Shown in pieces: positions 36,517-45,690 of a stretch of DNA of 64,000 nucleotides (positions are counted from its first letter, which is position 1; each line of letters opens with the position of its first letter). The stretch covers positions 62,001-126,000 of the forward strand of contig NZ_JAEVLS010000004.1 in NCBI RefSeq assembly GCF_016801985.1, in the 5' to 3' direction. Origin of the DNA: Steroidobacter gossypii. GTDB lineage: Bacteria > Pseudomonadota > Gammaproteobacteria > Steroidobacterales > Steroidobacteraceae. The position numbers were made by a program, and so were the translations under genes. The notes under the pieces were generated by a model, which had not been told where the DNA came from, made no database searches, and saw nothing but the letters and a program-made list of their open reading frames with translations.

Positions 36517-36823
36517 GTGATCCCTCACTTTGTTTCTTTGGATGCGCGCCAATCCATGAGCGCCCTGTCTGTAATTTGCTGTCGCCCGCACCGGTTGTCA
36601 ATTACCGAGGCGGCTGCTGCAGGATGAATCAGGTTTTTGCTGAAGCAGGCCGTTGCGGATCTGCCGCGATGACTTACATTGACACGAACATCTACCAGCC
36701 CCGAAACTACCAACACTCAGATGGAACATCATGCGCTCGCCATGGAAGGCTACTATAGAAGCCGCCGCGCGCGCCCTGCTTCGATCCGTCTCTCGTGCAT
36801 GTCAACAAGGAAGGTACACAGAT
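36517..36823. other. Divergent intergenic region, no gene seen
   Basis: This 307-bp gap separates family members 2 (minus) and 3 (plus), so it should hold both promoters. A perfect TTGACA occurs at 36679-36684 on the plus strand, but no -10 box follows at 16-18 bases. TACTAT at 36751-36756 is an isolated -10-like sequence. No RNA gene or hairpin terminator was noticed. Confidence 0.35.
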
Positions 36824-37171
36824 ATGTTCAAGAATATGCTCGTTGCGACAACAATGACGACGTTGCTGTGCTCGAATGCGGGCGCCGCCATCTGCGACGG
36901 TATCATCACCAGCGTCGCCGTTCAGAACGATGGTTCGCTTCACGTCCGCCAGGCGAACGGAGGACACTGGGTGCTGTGTAACGTCCACCAGGAGGGTGTC
37001 TTCCAAGGCGTAACCACCAAGGCGGCGGCGTGCCGCAGCTGGCAGGCCATTCTCATGGCCGCTCAAAAGGCCGGAACGACAGTCCGTCTTTATATGCAGG
37101 ACCCCAACCAGACCTGCTCGCTTGCGGATTGGTCGACCGCCAGCGTGTACTTCGTCGAAGATCTCGGCTGA
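36824..37171 (+). CDS. Small secreted protein, family member 3
   Basis: The 115-residue product has a signal peptide (MLVATTMTTLLCSNAGAA). The mature part is CDGIITSVAVQNDGSLHV...WVLC...CRSWQAILMAAQKAGTTVRLY...C, the clearest match to family member 1. ATG 36824 follows an AAGGAAGG ribosome site; an earlier in-frame ATG at 36731 would prevent a proper signal. Four mature cysteines suggest two disulfides. Function is unknown. Confidence 0.8.
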   Translation: MFKNMLVATTMTTLLCSNAGAAICDGIITSVAVQNDGSLHVRQANGGHWVLCNVHQEGVFQGVTTKAAACRSWQAILMAAQKAGTTVRLYMQDPNQTCSLADWSTASVYFVEDLG

Positions 37172-37217
37172 GTCGCAGCGAAGGCTTGAGTCCGCCGGAT
37201 GGGTCCAGGCCGGCCCA

Positions 37218-38324
37218 TCAATCGCTCAACAGCAGATGGTTGATCACAGGAAGGACCGTGGTGAAGGGAACGATCCCGTTCCCACGGGGAGGCGCTTTGA
37301 AGTGCAGCAAGTTGTAATCGAACTGCATGCCGCGGATGAAGACATGCGTGACGCCTCGGGAGGCGAAACCGAGTGGATTGCCGTCGGCGTCCCTTGGGAG
37401 GGACACGACTGATGACCATTGTGAATGATCCAACCGCATATGGGAAACGTCGTCGAAGCCGCTGCCGACTCGTTGCCAGAAGAAGTCGACGACTCCGCGG
37501 GCCGGAGACGCGATCCCCACATTCCGCGCTGTGTGCGGAAGTACCTCCGAATGCCACGCTCCATCGAACCAGAGGCGCTTCAGCCGCTTCGGCGATGAAC
37601 TGAACTCGTTCGCAATGACGTCATAGCGGTTTGGGCCCCAGGATGTCACTTCGAACTCGCTGAGATTGCCCTCGATCACCTGCCACGGCGCCCATGCCGA
37701 GCCGCCCTGCCAGGTCCGATACTGAAGACTGCCGCCGCACCGGGCGAACACCGCCATATGCCCAGGTCCCCAGGAGATTGGGCGGACGATATTGCACGAA
37801 TTGCCCAGACCTATCCAATCGCTCCATGTTGCACCATCGAAGAGGCGATATTCGATGCGATTGCCGCTGCCAACGATGAATACCGCGATCCGACCATTGC
37901 CAATGGCGATCGCCCTTGGACCGCCCGCCACCACATTTCCATAGAGCACTTCCAGCGGGCCCCACTCTGTACCCCCTAGCCACGTTCGATAGCCGACGCC
38001 GCCGGCCGTCCCGCGAAAGAAGACTGTCATCTGTCCGGGCGCCGGAGAGACGGCTGAGGGATCAGAGGCGGCAATAAGCCCCAGCGACTCCCAGCCGCTC
38101 GACGTTCCATCCGTAAACAAGCGGCGGTATTTGATCGAATAATCGTCCTTGTCGATGATGAACGCGGTAATTGTGCCGTCCCTATCCGCGATCACGCTGG
38201 GTGTATAGACGATGCCTTCTCCCAGCCACTCGTACTCCCAGGGAACCTGCTCCTGTGCCGCCCCGAGAGACACGTTGAAGACCAGAATCAGACCTGCCAA
38301 CCAACGAGCCATTGAATTACGCAC
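37218..38324 (-). CDS. Secreted beta-propeller (PLL/tectonin-like) protein
   Basis: The 368-residue protein has a signal peptide (WLAGLILVFNVSLGAA). The mature part has five to seven repeats of about 45-50 residues with conserved blocks such as YRTWLGGTEWGP, YRLFDGATWSDW and YRTWQGGSAWAPW, the mark of lectin-like or tectonin-like beta-propellers. GTG 38324 was chosen because AAGGGA lies 6 bases upstream; ATG 38312 is an alternative. The likely role is surface carbohydrate or protein binding, by family resemblance only. Confidence 0.78.
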   Translation of the reverse strand: MRNSMARWLAGLILVFNVSLGAAQEQVPWEYEWLGEGIVYTPSVIADRDGTITAFIIDKDDYSIKYRRLFTDGTSSGWESLGLIAASDPSAVSPAPGQMTVFFRGTAGGVGYRTWLGGTEWGPLEVLYGNVVAGGPRAIAIGNGRIAVFIVGSGNRIEYRLFDGATWSDWIGLGNSCNIVRPISWGPGHMAVFARCGGSLQYRTWQGGSAWAPWQVIEGNLSEFEVTSWGPNRYDVIANEFSSSPKRLKRLWFDGAWHSEVLPHTARNVGIASPARGVVDFFWQRVGSGFDDVSHMRLDHSQWSSVVSLPRDADGNPLGFASRGVTHVFIRGMQFDYNLLHFKAPPRGNGIVPFTTVLPVINHLLLSD

Positions 38325-38408
38325 TCGCAATCCCTTTCGTTTGACGTGCGCACGCCGGGCTGCAACGAGGGTGACCGCTGCAGATGAAAATCGATTCTGG
38401 AATCAGCG

Positions 38409-38741
38409 TCAGGTCGAGTTGAGGAAAACGCCCCAGACCTTATGCTGTGTTTGTACGCCGGTGCACGGGACACCGTCGTCGACGAAGCGAACCGTTATCG
38501 ATCGTTCGCTGACCATGCCCGTCGTCGCCAATGCGAGGATGTTCTTGGATCGGTTGCTGCCGTTTGGACCTGCTTCATCGTCGGCAGGCCACACTCCAAA
38601 TACGAGACCGGTATCGAAAAACACCCACGTGGTGCCGTCGCTCCAGATGCGCGTGATATTTCCAGTGCATTCTGTATAAGCGTGCGCGGCATTGGATGTA
38701 GCCGTCAACAGCGTAGCGGCAATGATGGATCGGAACTTCAT
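38409..38741 (-). CDS. Small secreted protein, family member 4
   Basis: The 110-residue product has a signal peptide ending at AAHA. The mature part reads YTECTGNITRIWSDGTTWVFF...ALATTGMVSERSITVRFVDDGVPC, matching the CxGxI..I.SDG..W start and the V-V-C end of the family pattern. ATG 38741 has a GGAG ribosome site. It lies about 85 bases upstream of the propeller gene on the same strand and may be co-transcribed with it. Confidence 0.76.
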   Translation of the reverse strand: MKFRSIIAATLLTATSNAAHAYTECTGNITRIWSDGTTWVFFDTGLVFGVWPADDEAGPNGSNRSKNILALATTGMVSERSITVRFVDDGVPCTGVQTQHKVWGVFLNST

Positions 38742-38951
38742 GTTCACTCCGGGCTCTCCTATTGGCGCGGAGCGATCGTAGCAATGCCGATTCGATGACA
38801 CATAGCGGGGAAAACCTGAATTCCCGCGTCAGCCGCAGCAAACATTCTCTCGTGCACGACTGAAGCGGCGCTCGCCGCAGAAACAAAAGTCCCTAGGATG
38901 TTTACGCGCCATCACTAGCGGCCGCGCCAGCTCTGGCATCCGACAGGTGCG

Positions 38952-41015
38952 CTAGAAGGTCACACCGAGCGTCACTCGAACCGTCCGTGGCTCCACGGGA
39001 TGGAAGTGGATGTCGCTCACCGGCTCGCTCTCACCAGCCAGCTGCGACTCGTAGAAATAGGTGATGTCGCGATCGTTGCTGTCGAACACGTTGTAAACCG
39101 CCGCGCTGATCTTGTAGCGGTCAGCAAAGCGATAGCCCGCTTCGACGTTCACGAGCGTGGTCGGCTCGGAGCGAACGCTGTTGTCTTCGATCAGGGGGGC
39201 TGCGCCGAAGTGCCGAAAGCGCGCGCCGCCGAACCAGCCGCTCGGATGATCGATCGCGACACCCAGCGACGCGACGTTCTCGACCGCGCCCGGGATGCGA
39301 TCCCCTGCCGGATCGGCATCGCTGAAGCGGGCTCGGGACCAGGCAAGATCGGCATCGACGATCAGCCATGGAACGGGGTTCCAAATGGCCGCCAATTCGA
39401 TTCCGCGCCGCTCGCTCTCGCGGCTCGCCTCCGTCGTCCCGGCGTCGCCGATGAACAGCAGCTCGGATTCCAGATTCAGACGCCACAGCGAGATGCTGAC
39501 CTGCATGTTGGGCACAACCGCCGTTCTAAGCCCCACATCTGTGCCCAACGCCTTCACCAGCGGGTCCACGCGTTGCGCGGGCGTAACTCCGTCAGCAGGA
39601 TCGACTTGAATGGTCGTGCCGCGGGCGTCATTGCTATGGAAGCCCCGGCCGACGTTCATGAAAAACTCTGTCTTCCGCCACGGGCCCAGCACGACCGCGA
39701 GCTTCGGGCTGAGCAGCGAGTCGCTCGCGCTTCCGGAGTTCGCCGCAAGATTCGCGTCCACGTCGAAATCGAAGTGATCTGCGCGCAGACCGGCCGTCGT
39801 GCGCAGGTAATCGCTCCAGCGAGTATCGACGCGCGAATAGACGGCGTAGCTGGTTTGCTTCACGGCATCCTCGCGGACGGTAGCGAATCGCTCGCGAGCG
39901 ATCGTTCGATAGAGCCCGACTTTGTCGATATCGTCATGCCGGATCTGCACACCCACAGCAAGCTCCTGCCCTCGATCGTGCCAATCGAACGGGCGGCGCC
40001 ACTCCCAGTTGCCGCCATAGATACGACGATCGTCGAGCTGCTCGAACTGGTCGCCATGGTCGGGATCGGTGAAGTAGGAGAAGTTGGAGATCAGCTCGAG
40101 ATCGTAGTCGAGCGCATAGAGCTGCCCGCTCGCGGTGCCGGGTCCCAGCGATCCGCTCCAATCCGCGCTCAGGCTGTATCGATGAGTGGATCCGCCATCG
40201 GTCGGGTCGATGAAGCCGAACCGATCGATTTCACCGGAGCGCACGGCGCGCAGCGGCACTTGATCTGTGGATCTCCAGTCGCCCTCATAGGCCTGCGCGG
40301 TGATGCTGAACCGACCGTCCCTGCCAGCGCGGCTGTATCGAAGCAGCGCATTGCGCTTGTCGAAATCTTCCTCCAGGACCCAGGGACCGTCGATGTGCGC
40401 GTATTCCACTCCGACCAGGAGCGTTCCTCCCCCGACCTCCGGTGCAGCCGCCGCGACGCCGCGCATGTAGTTGTCCTCGCCTCCCTCCAGAACCAACATC
40501 GGTGCATCCATCTCGTGCCGATAGCGCATGTTCACCGCGCCGGCGGCCGAGAAGTTGCCGGTCTCGGCGTAATACGTTCCTTTGCGGTACTCGATCGCCT
40601 GCACCAGCTCGGGAATGACGAAGTTGATATCGGTGTAGCCTTGCCCATGGCCGTGGGTCGGCATGTTCACCGGCACGCCGTCGACGGTGGTGGCCAGGTC
40701 GGTGCCGTGATCCAGGTTGAATCCACGTAGAAAGAACTGATTCGCCTTGCCGTCGCCGCTGTGCTGGGTGACGATGAGTCCCGGCACCACCTCCAGCAAT
40801 TCTCCGCTGCGCAGTACCGGGCGAAGCGACAGCTGCTCGTCGCTCACCACACCTTGGCTGGCAGAGACCGGCGTTCCCTGCAGACGGTCCAAGCGGCCGC
40901 TCACCAACACCTCGTCGATGACTGCCGTGGGGACCCCACCTGCGAAGCTGGCCAAGGGCAATGAAGCGCTGCTCAGTGCGAACAGAGCACGACGCAAGAC
41001 ACTGGTCCGTAACAT
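38952..41015 (-). CDS. TonB-dependent outer membrane receptor
   Basis: The 687-residue protein has a signal peptide (ALFALSSASLPLASFA). The plug domain begins IDEVLVSGRLD and includes LLEVVPGLIVTQHSG and FFLRGFNLDHGTDLATTVDGVPVN. The barrel ends in a terminal Phe (VTLGVTF), as expected for outer-membrane insertion. A GGGGA ribosome site precedes the ATG. The His-rich plug loop (PTHGHGQG) may hint at metal or metal-chelate handling, but the substrate is unknown. It is downstream of the RND operon with a 63-bp gap. Confidence 0.92.
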   Translation of the reverse strand: MLRTSVLRRALFALSSASLPLASFAGGVPTAVIDEVLVSGRLDRLQGTPVSASQGVVSDEQLSLRPVLRSGELLEVVPGLIVTQHSGDGKANQFFLRGFNLDHGTDLATTVDGVPVNMPTHGHGQGYTDINFVIPELVQAIEYRKGTYYAETGNFSAAGAVNMRYRHEMDAPMLVLEGGEDNYMRGVAAAAPEVGGGTLLVGVEYAHIDGPWVLEEDFDKRNALLRYSRAGRDGRFSITAQAYEGDWRSTDQVPLRAVRSGEIDRFGFIDPTDGGSTHRYSLSADWSGSLGPGTASGQLYALDYDLELISNFSYFTDPDHGDQFEQLDDRRIYGGNWEWRRPFDWHDRGQELAVGVQIRHDDIDKVGLYRTIARERFATVREDAVKQTSYAVYSRVDTRWSDYLRTTAGLRADHFDFDVDANLAANSGSASDSLLSPKLAVVLGPWRKTEFFMNVGRGFHSNDARGTTIQVDPADGVTPAQRVDPLVKALGTDVGLRTAVVPNMQVSISLWRLNLESELLFIGDAGTTEASRESERRGIELAAIWNPVPWLIVDADLAWSRARFSDADPAGDRIPGAVENVASLGVAIDHPSGWFGGARFRHFGAAPLIEDNSVRSEPTTLVNVEAGYRFADRYKISAAVYNVFDSNDRDITYFYESQLAGESEPVSDIHFHPVEPRTVRVTLGVTF

Positions 41016-41078
41016 ACTTCCCCGAAATGAATGATGCTGCTGTCGTGGTGAATCGAGCGAGCGCGCGCCAGCGCAACG

Positions 41079-41396
41079 CTAGCCATGCCGTCGCGGCCGC
41101 AGGGAGATGCCGTGCATGCCGGCCTTGTTCTTGATAGCTGAAGTCGTGCGTCGCAGAGCTCCGGCAATTGCGTTCACTGGCGTACCGGTGGCCGCCAGCT
41201 CTCGCAGGCGCCGTAGTTCTTCAGTCGACCAGTCGTTACGCGAGCTGCGTCGAGACGGGCGTGTGCCGCCAAATGTGCTTGTAGCCCGCTGGTAGCTCGC
41301 CGATGAAGGCGGCTCATGATCGTTCGATCCGGACTGCTCGGTCTGCAGGTCCACGAAGGCCTCCTGTACGCACGGGAGCCTCATCGATTCATTCAC
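41079..41396 (-). CDS. Small Myb/SANT-like DNA-binding protein
   Basis: The product has about 105 residues. The C-terminal half, WSTEELRRLRELAATGTP...IAGALRRTTSAIKNKAGMHGISL, is a Myb/SANT-like helix-turn-helix pattern seen in small bacterial proteins. The N-terminal half is Ser/Arg-rich and disordered. GTG 41396 (GGAG upstream) lies 3 bases after the RND stop; ATG 41384 would trim four residues. It may regulate this operon or the receptor gene downstream. Confidence 0.68.
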   Translation of the reverse strand: MNESMRLPCVQEAFVDLQTEQSGSNDHEPPSSASYQRATSTFGGTRPSRRSSRNDWSTEELRRLRELAATGTPVNAIAGALRRTTSAIKNKAGMHGISLRPRRHG

Positions 41397-41399
41397 TAT

Positions 41400-44300
41400 C
41401 TATTTCTCCGCAAGAACCGGGGTGGAATTGGCCGCTGACGGCTGCTCTGAAGCAGGCGCTCGGCTGGAAAAGATACGATCGAGCGTCAGGTAGATCACCG
41501 GAGTCGTATAAAGCGTCAACAGCTGGCTCGCGAGCAGCCCGCCAAACACTGCGATGCCCAGCGGCTGACGCAGCTCCGATCCCGTGCCGACCCCGAGCAT
41601 GAGCGGCACTGCGCCGAGCATCGCGGCAACTGTCGTCATGATGATGGGACGAAAGCGCGCCAGACACGCTTCGTGGATCGCCTCGGTGGGCGTTGCGCCC
41701 GCGCGTTGCCGCTCCAGCGCAAAGTCGACCAGCAGGATGCCGTTCTTTTTCACGATGCCGATCAGCAGCACCACGCCGATCAGCGCCATGATGGAAAAGT
41801 CCTGGCCGACTGCCCAGAGCGCGAAGATCGCGCCGACGCCCGCCGAGGGCAGCGTCGAAAGGATGGTCAACGGATGCACGAAGCTTTCGTACAACACGCC
41901 CAGGATGATGTACACGGTGACCAGCGCCGCCAGAATGAGCCAGGGCTGAGTTGCCAACGCTTCCTGAAAAGCCTGCGCCGTGCCCTTGAACGCGCCTTTG
42001 ATCGTCGCCGGCGCGCCCACCTCGGCCTCGGCCTGCGCGATCAACTTCACTGCCTCGCCCAACGCGATGCCCGGCGCCATATTGAAAGAGATCGTGGCGG
42101 ACGGAAACATCCCGTCGTGACTGATGCTCAACGGGCCGACTGAAGGCGGCTCGACGCGCGTCACCGCGCCGAGCGGCACCATGGCATCTGTCAACGGCGA
42201 GCGCAGATAAAAGTGATCCAGGCTCCCGGCCCGAGCGCGCTGCCGTGCGTCTGCCTCGAGAATGATCTTGTACTGGTTGATCTCGTTCTGATATTCGCTG
42301 ATCTGCCGTTGGCCGTATGCATCGTAGAGCACTTGATCTATGTCTTCCGCGCGCAATCCAAATCGCGCGGCCGCGACCCGATCGATGGTGAGTTTGGTCA
42401 CAGCAGCGCGCAGCTGCATCTCGTTCGAGACATCTCGGAACTGCGGCATGCTTTGCAACTTCGTCGCGAGCCGATTGGCCCATTCTCCCAGCGAGCCACT
42501 GTCGGCGCCGCTCAACACATACTGATACTGCGAGCGCGACCCGCGACCGGCCAGATTGATGTCCTGCTGGGTGCGCAATACAAGGGTGATTCCGGGAATC
42601 TGATTCAACTGCGGACGTAGTCGCTCGATCAGCTCCTCCGACGATACATCCCGATCGCTGCGATCCTTCAACACCAGGTAGAAACGTCCATTGGCGAGAT
42701 TTGGGTTCGGCGGCGCGGCGCCGACCACGTGACTGATGGCCTGAATCGCGTCATCGCGGCTCAGGATCTCGGCGAGCGCTTGATGCTTCCGCACCATGCT
42801 GGAGTAGGAAACATCGTCCGCCGCGCGCGAGGAACCCAAGACGTATGCAGTATCCTGCAGCGGAAAGAACCCTTTCGGCACGAACACGTAACCGACCACG
42901 GCGACGGCAATCGTGAGTCCGAACATCCCCAGCACGGCGCGCTGATGACCGAGGGCCCAAACGAGGCCCCGATCGTAGGCCGCGGTAAGACGATCGCTGA
43001 AGCTCGACTCGTCATGCGCACGCGCCGGCAGCGTGTTCATGAAGCGCGCAGCGAGCATTGGCGCGAGCGTGAGCGATGCAATGACAGACAACAGGATGGC
43101 GGCGGTGAGCGTTCCGGCGAACTCACGAAACAATCGGCCGACCACGCCGCCCATGAGCAGCAAAGGAATGAACGCCGCCACCAGGGACAAGCTGATGGAC
43201 ACCACCGTGAAACCGATCTCGGCCGCGCCGTTGAGCGCCGCGGTCGGCATGCCCTCGCCTGCTTCCAGACGCCGATGGATGTTCTCGACCACGACGATGG
43301 CGTCGTCCACGACAAAGCCCACCGCCACCACCAGCGCCACCAACGTGAGATTGTTGACGCTGAACCCGAGCACGTACATCGCAGCAACCGTCGCAACCAG
43401 AGCGACTATCAACACGCACGCGACGATCACCGTGGCCGACAACTGCCGCAGAAACGCGCCCATCACCAGGATGACCAGCACGAATGTCACGATCAGCGTG
43501 AGTTGCACTTCATGCAAGGAGGAACGGATGGTGCGCGTCCGGTCATTGAGCACCGCCAGCTCCACGCTGGCGGGCAGCCGTTCGCGAATCGCAGGCAATG
43601 CGGCTTGCACGGCTTCGGCAGTGGCGACGATGTTGGCGCCGGGCTGGCGCCGAACCATGAGATAGACGCCTGGCTTGCCGTTCTGCCAGGACGCAATGTA
43701 GTCGTTCTCCGCCCCGAGCGAGACCTGCGCCACATCGCGCAGGAACACCGGCGCGCCCTGCCGGTACGCCACGATCAGATTGGCGTAATCCTCCGGTCGA
43801 AACATCTGATCGTTGGTGGCCAGGGTGGCAACCCGTCCTTCGCCATAGATCGCGCCCTTGGCGCGGTTGACGCTACCGGATCGAACGATCTGGCGCAGAT
43901 CCGCGAACGTGAGTCCCAGCGCCGCCAGCTTTTCGGGCGAGGCTTGGATGCGCAGCGCGGGCTTGCGCTGGCCGTAGATATTCACTTCGGAGACGCCGCC
44001 GATCTGGCTGATCTGCCGCGCCACCGCCGTTTCCGCCAGATCGCTCAGCGCAGTCAGCGTCATGACTTCGGACTGCATCATCAGGCCGAGGATGGGACTG
44101 TCATTGGGATTGGATTTGCGCCAGGTCGGCAGGTTCGGCAGCTCCGCGGGCAGCCTGCCAGCCGCCGTATTGATCGCTGCCTGCACTTCCTGCGCGGCAA
44201 CGTCGACATCCTTATCGAGCTCGAACAGCAACGTGATCGAAGTGCGGCCGAGCGAGCTGCTCGAGGTCATCTCACGAATGCCAGGCACGCCGCTCAGCTG

Positions 44301-44564
44301 CACTTCCAACGGCGTCGCGACCGATGAGGCCATGGTTTCCGGGCTCGCGCCCGGCAGCGACGCGCTCACTTCGATGGTCGGCAGGTCCACTTCCGGAATG
44401 GGGGCGACCGGCAACAGCGGATATGCAGCGATGCCGAGCAGGATCAACCCGATCGTCAGCAGTGTCGTTCCAATCGGGTGCGCCACGCACCAGCTCGATA
44501 GCGTCGCACGAGCCAGGCTGGCCTGTGCGCGACTCACAGGCACGTGCTTAGGTTCCAGCGACAT
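41400..44564 (-). CDS. RND-family multidrug efflux pump, inner membrane subunit
   Basis: The 1,054-residue protein has the HAE1-type layout: first membrane segment with FFHP-like start (VAHPIGTTLLTIGLILLG), LPVAPIPEVDLPTIEV, periplasmic loops, and the DDAIVVVENIHRRLEAG motif in the fourth membrane region with the proton-relay aspartates. It resembles the MdtB/MdtC branch. ATG 44564 was chosen because it overlaps the membrane-fusion gene by 17 bases and directly precedes the first membrane segment. It is expected to expel toxic compounds with its adaptor and a TolC-like channel encoded elsewhere. Confidence 0.94.
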   Translation of the reverse strand: MSLEPKHVPVSRAQASLARATLSSWCVAHPIGTTLLTIGLILLGIAAYPLLPVAPIPEVDLPTIEVSASLPGASPETMASSVATPLEVQLSGVPGIREMTSSSSLGRTSITLLFELDKDVDVAAQEVQAAINTAAGRLPAELPNLPTWRKSNPNDSPILGLMMQSEVMTLTALSDLAETAVARQISQIGGVSEVNIYGQRKPALRIQASPEKLAALGLTFADLRQIVRSGSVNRAKGAIYGEGRVATLATNDQMFRPEDYANLIVAYRQGAPVFLRDVAQVSLGAENDYIASWQNGKPGVYLMVRRQPGANIVATAEAVQAALPAIRERLPASVELAVLNDRTRTIRSSLHEVQLTLIVTFVLVILVMGAFLRQLSATVIVACVLIVALVATVAAMYVLGFSVNNLTLVALVVAVGFVVDDAIVVVENIHRRLEAGEGMPTAALNGAAEIGFTVVSISLSLVAAFIPLLLMGGVVGRLFREFAGTLTAAILLSVIASLTLAPMLAARFMNTLPARAHDESSFSDRLTAAYDRGLVWALGHQRAVLGMFGLTIAVAVVGYVFVPKGFFPLQDTAYVLGSSRAADDVSYSSMVRKHQALAEILSRDDAIQAISHVVGAAPPNPNLANGRFYLVLKDRSDRDVSSEELIERLRPQLNQIPGITLVLRTQQDINLAGRGSRSQYQYVLSGADSGSLGEWANRLATKLQSMPQFRDVSNEMQLRAAVTKLTIDRVAAARFGLRAEDIDQVLYDAYGQRQISEYQNEINQYKIILEADARQRARAGSLDHFYLRSPLTDAMVPLGAVTRVEPPSVGPLSISHDGMFPSATISFNMAPGIALGEAVKLIAQAEAEVGAPATIKGAFKGTAQAFQEALATQPWLILAALVTVYIILGVLYESFVHPLTILSTLPSAGVGAIFALWAVGQDFSIMALIGVVLLIGIVKKNGILLVDFALERQRAGATPTEAIHEACLARFRPIIMTTVAAMLGAVPLMLGVGTGSELRQPLGIAVFGGLLASQLLTLYTTPVIYLTLDRIFSSRAPASEQPSAANSTPVLAEK

Positions 44565-45690
44565 CGGCGGCGCCGCCTGCTGTAGATGGCTTGACCTTGG
44601 TGCCCGGTTTGAGCCGCGACTGTCCATCGATCACGATCGAATCTCCGGGTGCGACGCCGGTGGCAATCACCGCAATCTCATCGTCGAGGTAGCTGGTGAC
44701 GACCGGTACGGGTTGCGCGACTGCGTCGTGCACGCGATACACGAAGGGGCCCTCCATGCCCTGTTGTATGGCTTGGGCGGGCAATACTGTCGCGTTCGCG
44801 GTGGTGCCAGTCTCGAGCTGCAAGGTGACGAATTGCCCGGGCCACAGCTCGTTGCTGTCATTGTCGAACTCGGCGCGCAGACGCAGCGTGCCAGTCGCAA
44901 CATCGACTTGATTGTCGATCGTCGTCAAGCGGCCGTGCGCAAGCGGCTCGCCGCCATCGCGATCGAATGCGGTCACCTGCATCTGCCGGCTCGCCTTGGT
45001 TGCCGCGCGCAAGCGGGACAACATCTCTTGCGGCACCGTGAACACAATCGAAATCGGATCGACCTGAGTCACAATCACCAGGCCCTGCTCATCGCCCGCC
45101 TGCACCAGATTACCGGGATCGATCCGCCGGATGCCGATGCGACCGCGCATCGGCGAACGAATCTCCGAGAAGGAAAGCTGCACACGCTGCGCCTCGATGC
45201 GTGCTTCGCTGGCTCGAATCGCGGCCTTGAGCTTCTCGACCACCGCTGCTTGCTGCTCGATGGTCTGGCGCGAAACGATGCTGCGATCCCGCAGGCTGTT
45301 GTAGCGCGCCAGATCGAGCTCTGCGATGCGCAGATCGGCCTCGCCGCTCGCCTTTTCAGCCTGCGCTTGCGCCAGGGCCGCCTTGATGGAGCGATCGTCG
45401 ATTCGCGCCAGCAACTCGCCGCGTTCGACCATCTCGCCTTCTTCGAACGACACCTCAACGATGGCGCCAGACACCTGCGGCCGCAGCACGACGGTGTGCA
45501 ACGATTGCACCGTGCCGATCGCCGAGATGCGTTGAGGAACGTCTCGCCGCTGCGCCTCCACTACTGTCACGGGCACCGTGGATCCGCCACCTGCCGGCGC
45601 GGGAACATTTGCTGGCGCTCGCGTATGCCACCAATAGCCGGCGGCGAGCAGCACCACTGCGATCGCCGCCGCCCGACTTGCTTTCGTCAT
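44548..45690 (-). CDS. RND periplasmic adaptor (membrane-fusion protein)
   Basis: The 380-residue MdtA/AcrA-like protein has an N-terminal anchor (AAAIAVVLLAAGYWW), lipoyl halves (VVLRPQVSGAIVEVSFEEGEMV and SPMRGRIGIRRIDPGNLV), a helical hairpin between them and a beta-barrel with LWPGQFVTLQL. Its ATG overlaps the TonB receptor stop as ATGA, and its end overlaps the RND pump, so the three are translated together. Confidence 0.94.
   Translation of the reverse strand: MTKASRAAAIAVVLLAAGYWWHTRAPANVPAPAGGGSTVPVTVVEAQRRDVPQRISAIGTVQSLHTVVLRPQVSGAIVEVSFEEGEMVERGELLARIDDRSIKAALAQAQAEKASGEADLRIAELDLARYNSLRDRSIVSRQTIEQQAAVVEKLKAAIRASEARIEAQRVQLSFSEIRSPMRGRIGIRRIDPGNLVQAGDEQGLVIVTQVDPISIVFTVPQEMLSRLRAATKASRQMQVTAFDRDGGEPLAHGRLTTIDNQVDVATGTLRLRAEFDNDSNELWPGQFVTLQLETGTTANATVLPAQAIQQGMEGPFVYRVHDAVAQPVPVVTSYLDDEIAVIATGVAPGDSIVIDGQSRLKPGTKVKPSTAGGAADVAGT

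Noticed and set aside
36679-36702. Plus-strand sigma-70 promoter from the perfect TTGACA at 36679
   Set aside because: No acceptable -10 sequence follows at 16-18 bases.
38999-40730. Plus-strand open frame of 576 codons
   Set aside because: It is antisense to the 687-residue TonB receptor, has no recognisable domain and no ribosome site.
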